A DNA stretch of 5,269 nucleotides from Alphaproteobacteria bacterium (lineage in GTDB: Bacteria > Pseudomonadota > Alphaproteobacteria > Sphingomonadales > Sphingomonadaceae): NCBI GenBank assembly GCA_028293055.1, contig JAQGLD010000345.1, forward strand, positions 1 through 5,269. Direction: 5' to 3'. Each line of letters begins with the position of its first letter. Position 1 is the first letter of the stretch. Positions 1-4,750 of this stretch are shown one piece after another. The notes beneath the pieces were generated by a model, which did not search any database, was not told where the DNA came from, and saw only the letters and a list, made by a program, of their open reading frames with translations. The translations under genes and the position numbers were made by a program.

Positions 1-550
1 TGCCGGAATCGTCTTCGGCCTCGCCGTATTGTTCGTCTTCCTCGTCCTCGCCGCGCAATATGAGAGCCTGGTACTGCCGCTGGCGATCATCCTGATCGTA
101 CCGATGTGCCTGCTCGCGGCGATGATCGGGGTGAATCTGCGCAGCATGGACAATAATGTGCTGACCCAGATCGGCCTGGTCGTGCTGATCGCGCTCGCCG
201 CCAAGAATGCGATCCTGATCGTGGAGTTCGCCCGCCAGGCAGAGGAGCAGGAGGGGTTGAGCCCGATCCAGGCCGCAATCCAGGCGGCGCGGACCCGATT
301 GCGGCCGATCCTGATGACCAGCTTCGCCTTCATCCTCGGCACCCTGCCGCTGCTGATCGCGAGCGGCGCCGGCGCGGAGCTCAGGCAGGCGCTCGGCACC
401 GCGGTGTTCTTCGGAATGATCGGAGTGACCGCCTTCGGACTGATCTTCACGCCCACTTTCTATGTCGTCTGCCGAGCGCTCGGTGACCGCCTGGCCGAGT
501 TCCGGTCGCGCGGACGGCCGGCGGCGGGAGCCCTGCAGCCTGCCGAGTGA
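1..550 (+). CDS. RND efflux pump inner-membrane permease, HAE1/AcrB type (C-terminal part, 5' truncated by window edge)
   Basis: Proton-driven inner-membrane subunit of a tripartite efflux pump that moves drugs or other amphiphilic compounds outward. The frame is open from base 2 (Ala-Gly-Ile-Val-Phe...) to TGA 548-550, giving about 182 codons of a protein that is normally about 1,030-1,050 aa. The visible part matches the last four membrane helices of AcrB: LAAQYES after the first helix, then AAKNAILIVEFA, RLRPILMTSFAFILG and a final helix ending TPTFYVV. The proton-relay residues corresponding to AcrB Lys940, Arg971 and Thr978 are present at bases 203-205, 296-298 and 317-319, with exactly the AcrB spacing (31 and 7 residues), so the pump looks functional here. 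The partner aspartates of TM4 lie outside the window. A short polar tail rich in Arg, Ala and Gly follows the last helix. The outer-membrane partner gene follows on the same strand. Substrate cannot be told from this fragment. Confidence 0.96.
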   Translation, partial: AGIVFGLAVLFVFLVLAAQYESLVLPLAIILIVPMCLLAAMIGVNLRSMDNNVLTQIGLVVLIALAAKNAILIVEFARQAEEQEGLSPIQAAIQAARTRLRPILMTSFAFILGTLPLLIASGAGAELRQALGTAVFFGMIGVTAFGLIFTPTFYVVCRALGDRLAEFRSRGRPAAGALQPAE

Positions 551-570
551 GCCCGCCGACGCCCCTCCCC

Positions 571-650
571 GTCGTCCCGGCGCAGGCCGGGACCTCGGGT
601 CGGAAAGGCACGGCGGGTCTCCACGAGGTCCCGGCCTTCGCCGGGATGAC
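571..650. repeat. 80-bp inverted repeat (REP-like palindromic element) between pump and outer-membrane genes
   Basis: The left arm 571-596 and the reverse complement of the right arm 625-650 agree at 24 of 26 bases, with a 28-nt loop (597-624). Each arm is itself a small hairpin with 6-bp stem CCCGGC/GCCGGG and a 4-nt loop, so the RNA could form either two small hairpins or one long stem. The core resembles the dispersed 'GTCATCCCGGCGAAGGCCGGGA' intergenic repeats I associate with sphingomonads and related alphaproteobacteria; that link is from memory. It fills most of the 118-bp gap between the pump stop codon and the next start, and ends 6 bp before the next gene's Shine-Dalgarno. Possible roles are stabilising the upstream mRNA, partial termination, or simply an inserted non-autonomous repeat. 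Confidence 0.88.
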
Positions 651-656
651 GCAAAC

Positions 657-663
657 AAGGAGG
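657..663 (+). promoter_or_regulatory. Strong Shine-Dalgarno AAGGAGG deciding the start of the outer-membrane lipoprotein
   Basis: AAGGAGG lies 5 nt before the ATG at 669. It fixes this start against longer in-frame alternatives that would reach back through the inverted repeat and into the pump gene. A long stem formed by the repeat would end only 6 bp upstream and might influence ribosome access. Confidence 0.85.
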
Positions 664-668
664 TCATC

Positions 669-2075
669 ATGACCCGACGCTTTCGAATATTGACCGCATT
701 GCTTCCCGCGCTGGCGCTTGCCGCCTGCGCGGCGGGGCCGGATTATGCTCGCCCCAATGCCCCCTCGGCATCGTCCGGCCCCTTCCTCTCCGCGGGCGGC
801 CCGGCGATCAGCCAGGCCCCGGTCGAGGCCGACTGGTGGCGTCTCTATCGGGATCCGGTGCTCGACCGGCTGATCGCCGACGCGCTCGCCGCCAATACCG
901 ACATACGAGTCGCGGTCGCCAGGCTCGAGCGGGCCCGCGCCGGGCTTCGCGGCGCCAAGGCGGACCGGCTGCCGCAGACCGATGTCGGCGCGGGCGCGAC
1001 CTACGGCCGGCTGCCCGAGAGCCAGCGCGCGCCCGGGGCGCAGCGCCAGGACTGGTCGATCGATACCGGGCTCAGCGTCGCCTACGAGGTCGACCTGTTC
1101 GGCCGGGTCAGCCGCGGCATCGAGGCCGCCCGAGCCGACGAGGGCGCGGCCGCCGCCGATGCCGATGCGGTGCGCGTGGCGGTGGTCGCGGATACGACCC
1201 GGGCCTATGCCGACGCAGCGTCGGGCGCGGCGCGGATCGCGGTCGCCCGGCAAATCGTCGATTTGATCGATCGCTCGCTCGACCTCACCCGACGGCGCCA
1301 CGAGGCCGGGCTCGCCAACCAGCTCGACCTCTCGCGGATCGCGACGCTGCGCGAGCAGCGCGCCGCCGACATTCCCGATCTCGAGGCTGGGCGCCAGGCC
1401 GCCTTGTTCCGGCTCGCCACCCTCACCGGCCGGACGCCCGCCGACCTGCCGCCGGTTGCGACCGTCCGGAGCGTCGGCCTGGAAGTGACCCAGCCAATCC
1501 CAGTCGGCGATGGCGCCGCTTTGCTCGCCCGCCGCCCCGATGTCCGCGCCGCCGAGCGCCGGCTGGCCGGAGACACCGCCCGGATCGGGGTGGCGACCTC
1601 GGATCTCTACCCGCATATCAGCCTCGGCGCCTCTTTGGGTTCGACCGGCCCCAATCTCGGCGACCTGTTCGGCGGCGGGCCGCTGCGCTGGCTGCTCGGG
1701 CCTTTGATCAGCTGGGCCTTCCCCAACCAGGAGCCGGCGCGGGCGAAGATCGCGGCAGCGACCGCCGACAGCCACGGCTCGCTCGCCGCCTTCGATGGGA
1801 CGGTGCTACGAGCGCTCGAGGAGACCGAGACCGCGCTGACTTTCTATGCAAAGGCCCTCGACCGCCGAACCGCGCTGATGGCGGCGCGCGACCAGGCGGA
1901 GATCGCCGCCCGGATAATTCGCGCCCAGCAGCGCGAAGGCCAGGTCGACTCGCTGCAATGGCTCGACGCCGAGCGGACCTCTGCCGAGGCGGAAGCCGAG
2001 CTGGCGGCGCAGGACGCGCGGATCGCGGATGCCCAGGTCGACCTGTTCAAGGCGCTCGGCGGGGGTTGGAGCTGA
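669..2075 (+). CDS. Outer-membrane efflux lipoprotein, NodT/OprM family (RND outer-membrane factor)
   Basis: Trimeric outer-membrane channel of a tripartite efflux pump, 468 aa, the usual length of the family. The start at 669 has a strong Shine-Dalgarno and gives a lipoprotein signal peptide: basic MTRRFR, a hydrophobic stretch, then lipobox LAAC with the acylated cysteine at residue 20, followed by the typical GPDYARP. Family hallmarks in order are DWWRLYRDPVLDRLI (from residue 55), YEVDLFGRV (from 139, end of the first beta-barrel hairpin), LLARRPDVRAAERRLAG (285-301) with DLYPHISL (from 312) opening the second repeat, and VDLFKALGGGW near the C-terminus. Two OEP repeats with long Ala/Arg/Glu-rich helices are therefore complete. 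It follows the RND permease on the same strand, so the two most likely work together with an adaptor encoded outside the window. No frameshift or missing motif was seen. Confidence 0.95.
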   Translation: MTRRFRILTALLPALALAACAAGPDYARPNAPSASSGPFLSAGGPAISQAPVEADWWRLYRDPVLDRLIADALAANTDIRVAVARLERARAGLRGAKADRLPQTDVGAGATYGRLPESQRAPGAQRQDWSIDTGLSVAYEVDLFGRVSRGIEAARADEGAAAADADAVRVAVVADTTRAYADAASGAARIAVARQIVDLIDRSLDLTRRRHEAGLANQLDLSRIATLREQRAADIPDLEAGRQAALFRLATLTGRTPADLPPVATVRSVGLEVTQPIPVGDGAALLARRPDVRAAERRLAGDTARIGVATSDLYPHISLGASLGSTGPNLGDLFGGGPLRWLLGPLISWAFPNQEPARAKIAAATADSHGSLAAFDGTVLRALEETETALTFYAKALDRRTALMAARDQAEIAARIIRAQQREGQVDSLQWLDAERTSAEAEAELAAQDARIADAQVDLFKALGGGWS

Positions 2076-2080
2076 GGAAG

Positions 2081-2100
2081 TCCCCGCCAAAAGCAGGGGA
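2081..2100 (+). other. Short GC hairpin in the gap between outer-membrane factor and antiporter
   Basis: TCCCC and GGGGA arms 10 nt apart, with GC pairs possible inside, lie 5 bp after the outer-membrane factor stop. There is no run of T after the stem, so it is a poor intrinsic terminator. It may reduce read-through or be a relic of a short dispersed repeat. The remaining 35 bp up to the next ATG show no convincing promoter. That fits a continuing transcript. Confidence 0.3.
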
Positions 2101-2135
2101 GGCTTTCTCTGCTCCCACACGTTACAGGTTCCGCA

Positions 2136-3674
2136 ATGACCTTCTTCGAGAGCCTGCTTGCCCTCCTGTTCGCAGCGATCCTCCTGCTTCAGGTCTCGCG
2201 GCGCCTGTCGCTGCCTTACCCGGCGATGCTCGCCGCCGCCGGAGTGGTGCTTGCGCTGATTCCCGGGACTCCGGAGATCAAGCTCGATCCGCAGACCGCC
2301 CTGGCCCTGTTCATCGCTCCGGCGCTGGTCGACGCCGCTTATGATTTTCCCGTCGGCGCGGTGCGGCGGCTGTGGCGCCCGCTGTTCGCGCTCGCGGTGG
2401 TCGCGGTCCTGCTCACCGCCGGAGCGGTCGCCTGGGTCGGAGTAGCCTTCGCCGGGCTGCCGCTCTACGCCGCGCTCGCGCTCGGCGCGGTGGTCGCTCC
2501 GCCGGACGCAGCGGCGGCGACCGCGGTGCTCGCCAACGTCAACATGCCGCGCCGCTCGGTCGCCTTGCTGAAGGGCGAGAGCCTGCTCAACGACGCGATG
2601 GCGCTCTTGCTGTTCAGCGCCGCGGTCGCGATCCAGGCGCATGGCGGAATCGACGGCGCGATCGGCCTGCAGCTCGGCCTGGCGGCGCCGGGCGGAATCC
2701 TGCTCGGAATCGTCCTCGCCCGCCTCTACGCGCTGGTCGCGCGGTTCGTCAGCAACACGCTCGGCGGCAATCTGCTCGAATTCGTCATCGCCTTCGGCAC
2801 CTGGTTCGTCGCCGCGCATCTCGGCCTGTCCCCAGTGCTTTGCCTGGTCGCCTTCGCGATGACGATCGCGCGGGCCGCGGGAACGGAGCGAGGCCCACGC
2901 ATGCGGGTGCACAGCTTCGCGGTGTGGGATTCGGTGGTTTTCCTGCTCAACGTCCTAGCCTTCCTGCTGATGGGGCTGCAGGCGCGTACGATCGTCGGCG
3001 CGATGGCGCCTGCAAGACTGTACGACGCGCTCGGTTTCGCGGGCCTGGTGATCGTCGTGGTGATCGCGGTCCGGCTCGCCTGGGTGCTGATCTACAACCG
3101 GCTCTCCTTTCGCTTCGCCTCGCTTCGAAGCGGTGCCAAGCCGGCCAGCGTGCGCAGCGGAATCCTGGTCGGCTGGTGCGGAATGCGCGGGCTCGTCACC
3201 CTGGCGACCGCCTTCGCCCTCCCGTCGGGTTTTCCGCAGCGAGACCTGATCGTGCTTACCGCCTTCGCCGTGGTCCTCGCCACCCTGGTGCTCCAGGGCC
3301 TGACCCTCGGCCCGCTGATCCGCCTGCTCGGGCTCGACGGCGACGACGGGCTGGACCGCGAGCTCGACACGATTCGGGGCGAGCTGGCGGAGGTCGCCCT
3401 CGCCACGATCGGAGACCGCAAAGGCCCGGTCGCGGACTATCTGCGCTTCGGCTACCGGCTGGCGCTGCGGACCGCGCAGCCCGGCCATAGCGGGGCGCAC
3501 GAGCAGAAACGCCGGCTGAGCCTCGACGCCATTGCAGGCCAGCGCGAGCGGCTCGAGGCGCTACGCAACCGCGGCGATGTCGGCGCCGACGCCTATATCG
3601 TCCTCCAGGAAGAACTGGATTTCCGCGAGTTGGCGATAGCGACGGAGGACGAACGGCATATCGAGGAAAGTTAG
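2136..3674 (+). CDS. Na+/H+ (cation/proton) antiporter, CPA1 family
   Basis: Inner-membrane cation/proton exchanger of 512 aa, about 400 of them in some 12 hydrophobic segments, plus a charged cytoplasmic tail (about 401-512). CPA1 signatures are present: VVAPPDAAAATAVL in the discontinuous helix (Asp124), KGESLLNDAMALLLF with the Asn152-Asp153 pair typical of electroneutral exchangers, FLLNVLAFLLMGLQ (269-282 region) and GWCGMRGLVTLATAFALP (Arg351). The helix equivalent to the usual LPPLLFE reads FIAPALVDAAYD, with Asp66 where many CPA1 members have Glu; I recall this form from a proteobacterial subgroup. The tail is rich in Arg, Glu and Asp and may be regulatory. The ATG at 2136 is preceded by only a weak ribosome site (ACAGG at 2124-2128, 7 nt away). 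It lies 60 bp after the outer-membrane factor on the same strand, so co-transcription is likely. Ion choice (Na+, K+ or Li+) cannot be read from sequence. Confidence 0.93.
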   Translation: MTFFESLLALLFAAILLLQVSRRLSLPYPAMLAAAGVVLALIPGTPEIKLDPQTALALFIAPALVDAAYDFPVGAVRRLWRPLFALAVVAVLLTAGAVAWVGVAFAGLPLYAALALGAVVAPPDAAAATAVLANVNMPRRSVALLKGESLLNDAMALLLFSAAVAIQAHGGIDGAIGLQLGLAAPGGILLGIVLARLYALVARFVSNTLGGNLLEFVIAFGTWFVAAHLGLSPVLCLVAFAMTIARAAGTERGPRMRVHSFAVWDSVVFLLNVLAFLLMGLQARTIVGAMAPARLYDALGFAGLVIVVVIAVRLAWVLIYNRLSFRFASLRSGAKPASVRSGILVGWCGMRGLVTLATAFALPSGFPQRDLIVLTAFAVVLATLVLQGLTLGPLIRLLGLDGDDGLDRELDTIRGELAEVALATIGDRKGPVADYLRFGYRLALRTAQPGHSGAHEQKRRLSLDAIAGQRERLEALRNRGDVGADAYIVLQEELDFRELAIATEDERHIEES

Positions 3675-3681
3675 CCTGGCC

Positions 3682-3710
3682 CTCCCCCCTTGATGGTGAG
3701 CGTAGGGGAG
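3682..3710 (+). terminator. Weak stem after the antiporter gene, possible end of the transport operon
   Basis: CTCCCC at 3682-3687 can pair with GGGGAG at 3705-3710 across a 17-nt loop, and a second register (CCCCT with AGGGG) is also possible. It begins 8 bp after the stop codon, but no T-run follows. The position suits termination before the separate ArsR unit, while the structure is weak. The rest of the gap, 3711-3760, holds nothing I can name apart from GANTC sites at 3719-3723 and 3737-3741. Confidence 0.25.
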
Positions 3711-3765
3711 CGACCTTGGAGTCTCCGCCCGTAACCGAGTCACCACTGAAAGGGAGCGGTCATTA

Positions 3766-3815
3766 AACCGAACGGTTGACCATCCGGTTCCGCCGGGTTA
3801 TTAAACCTTATGGTT
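3766..3815. promoter_or_regulatory. Candidate ArsR autoregulatory operator: cluster of AACC/GGTT half-sites
   Basis: Two palindromes of form AACC-N4-GGTT, at 3766-3777 (AACCGAACGGTT) and 3804-3815 (AACCTTATGGTT), sit 38 bp apart. Each lies in a longer direct repeat beginning ATTAAACC and continuing GGTTGA. Two more GGTT half-sites lie between them at 3786-3789 and 3796-3799. Six half-sites thus fall within 50 bp. The left palindrome overlaps the -35 box and the right one overlaps the end of the -10 box and the ATG, so a bound dimer would block transcription. Assigning it to the ArsR protein encoded directly downstream is inference from position and from the usual self-regulation of this family. 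Confidence 0.65.
3776..3804 (+). promoter_or_regulatory. sigma70-like promoter of the ArsR-SRPBCC operon
   Basis: TTGACC (3776-3781) and TATTAA (3799-3804) are separated by exactly 17 bp, each close to the TTGACA/TATAAT consensus and unusual in such GC-rich DNA. The expected transcription start falls at about 3810-3812, on or within the ATG of the regulator gene, and there is no Shine-Dalgarno before that ATG. The mRNA is therefore predicted to be leaderless. Confidence 0.7.
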
Positions 3816-4133
3816 GAACGACTCGATGCGACGTTCGGCGCGCTCGCCGATCCCACCCGCAGGGCGATGCTGGCCAGTCTCGCGCTCGGCGAACGGAGCA
3901 TCGGAGAGCTTGCGGCGCCGCATGCGATGAGCTTCGCCGGCGCTTCGAAACATGTCCGGATGCTCGAGCGCGCCGGGCTGGTCGAGCGCCGCAAGGCCGG
4001 CCGCACCCAGCTCTGCCGGCTCGACCCGCGAGCGCTCGCCGAGGCCGATGCCTGGCTGCGGCAGTGGGAGCATTTCTGGACCGCCCGCCTCGACGCGCTC
4101 GAGCAGATCATCGCCGAAAGGAAAGACAGATGA
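3810..4133 (+). CDS. ArsR/SmtB-family winged-helix transcriptional repressor (non-metal type)
   Basis: Small DNA-binding dimer of 107 aa, the usual size. The N-terminus MVERLDATFGALADPTRRAML is the classic opening helix of the subgroup found next to SRPBCC proteins. The helix-turn-helix covers about residues 30-52, with the recognition helix around SFAGASKHVRMLERAGLV, followed by the wing ERRKAGRTQLCRLDP (59-73) and a C-terminal dimer helix WLRQWEHFWTARLDALEQII. The metal-binding CxC motif of true ArsR/SmtB sensors is absent and the only cysteine is Cys69, so metal sensing is unlikely; the signal is unknown. The ATG at 3810 is favoured by family alignment although it lacks a ribosome site; the promoter position suggests a leaderless message. 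Its stop overlaps the next gene's start (ATGA, 4130-4133), so the two are translationally coupled. It probably represses its own operon through the AACC-N4-GGTT sites. Confidence 0.94.
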   Translation: MVERLDATFGALADPTRRAMLASLALGERSIGELAAPHAMSFAGASKHVRMLERAGLVERRKAGRTQLCRLDPRALAEADAWLRQWEHFWTARLDALEQIIAERKDR

Positions 4134-4657
4134 GCCTTGATGAGTCCCTCGCCCAGCGTACGGCGCCCGATGCGATCCGGCTCGAACGCCTGCTCGACGC
4201 CCCGGCCGAGACCGTCTGGCGCTACCTCGTTGATCCGGAGCTGCGCGGGCGCTGGTTCATGCCGGGGCCGATCGACCCGCGGCCCGGCGGCTCGATCACC
4301 TTGCGGATCGAGCATGGATCGATTTCGCCCGAGCCCGGCGACGAGCCCGAATGGTATTCGCACCATAAGGGCACCGAATCGACCTACCGGATCCTCGAGA
4401 TCGATCCGCCGCGCCTGTTGCGATTCACCTGGGACAAGGGTTCGGAAGTGACCTGGACGCTCGAGCCGCGCGGCGAGAAGACCCTGTTCACCATCCTTCA
4501 CGACAAGCTCCCGGACCGCAACGAGCTGGTCGGAGTGTCGGGCGGCTGGCACAGCCACAGCGCGGTCCTCGCCGAGGTGCTTGCGGGACGGACTCCAGGC
4601 AATTTCTGGAACACCCACGCCAAGGTGGACGGGGTGTACGAGGCGGCTTTCCCGTAG
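4130..4657 (+). CDS. SRPBCC / AHSA1-like (START-type fold) domain protein
   Basis: Soluble protein of 175 aa with a helix-grip ligand-binding fold, presumably cytoplasmic since no signal peptide or membrane segment is visible. Family features in order: IRLERLLDAPAETVWRYLVDPELRGRWFMPG (16-46), the strands PGGSITLRIEHG (52-63) and TYRILEIDPPRLLRFTW (85-101), then TLFTILHDKLPD (118-129) and the closing amphipathic helix GGWHSHSAVLAEVLAG (138-153). The C-terminal part, NFWNTHAKVDGVYEAAFP, completes the domain. His78, His79, His124, His141 and His143 are notable but their role is unknown. The start at 4130 overlaps the ArsR stop by ATGA and has AAGGA at 4118-4122, 7 nt upstream; a longer in-frame version from 4064 lacks this support. 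Proteins of this type beside ArsR genes often carry loosely assigned functions; this one may bind the molecule that relieves repression, or modify or bind a hydrophobic compound. The ligand cannot be predicted. Confidence 0.93.
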   Translation: MSLDESLAQRTAPDAIRLERLLDAPAETVWRYLVDPELRGRWFMPGPIDPRPGGSITLRIEHGSISPEPGDEPEWYSHHKGTESTYRILEIDPPRLLRFTWDKGSEVTWTLEPRGEKTLFTILHDKLPDRNELVGVSGGWHSHSAVLAEVLAGRTPGNFWNTHAKVDGVYEAAFP

Positions 4658-4669
4658 GGGTGAGGCGCG

Positions 4670-4705
4670 GAATCGGGTGACGTGGACGCGATGCGGACCC
4701 GATTC
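4670..4705 (+). terminator. 9-bp inverted repeat after the SRPBCC gene, possible terminator
   Basis: GAATCGGGT (4670-4678) and ACCCGATTC (4697-4705) are perfect reverse complements with an 18-nt loop, starting 13 bp after the stop codon. The stem could end the ArsR-SRPBCC transcript, but no T-run follows. Each arm carries a GANTC site (GAATC and GATTC), the CcrM methylation target in alphaproteobacteria, so a role near the downstream gene's promoter is also possible. Confidence 0.4.
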
Positions 4706-4710
4706 GGCCG

Positions 4711-4740
4711 TTAACCACGCGGGAAGCAGAAGCCTGTATC
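4711..4740 (+). promoter_or_regulatory. Possible promoter of the GAF-domain gene
   Basis: TTAACC (4711-4716) and TGTATC (4735-4740) are 18 bp apart, 10 bp before the ATG at 4751. The match to consensus is moderate. TTAACC also resembles half of an alphaproteobacterial CtrA site (TTAA-N7-TTAA), but the second half reads GGAA, so that reading is weak. Confidence 0.3.
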
Positions 4741-4750
4741 TAGGTGGCGA

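Noticed and set aside
462..668. N-terminal extension of the outer-membrane lipoprotein back to an ATG at 462
   Set aside because: It would overlap the pump gene and translate the inverted repeat. The ATG at 669 has a strong Shine-Dalgarno and opens directly on a lipoprotein signal peptide with a lipobox.
447..1775. A 442-codon open frame on the minus strand opposite the outer-membrane lipoprotein
   Set aside because: It runs through the intergenic palindrome and opposite a well-supported NodT-type gene; its composition is low-complexity Arg/Gly/Ala/Pro with no recognisable motif.
836..2344. A 502-codon plus-strand frame overlapping the lipoprotein and the antiporter start
   Set aside because: It is an Arg/Ala/Pro-rich shift of the real frame and crosses from one real gene into another with no motif of its own.
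4064..4129. Longer start for the SRPBCC protein at 4064
   Set aside because: The extra 22 residues overlap the ArsR gene and are Arg-rich shadow sequence; the ATG at 4130 has a ribosome site and the typical ATGA overlap.
4711..4725. CtrA binding site (TTAA-N7-TTAA) upstream of the GAF gene
   Set aside because: Only the first half (TTAACC) matches; the second half reads GGAA, so the site is incomplete and a plain -35 element is an equal explanation.
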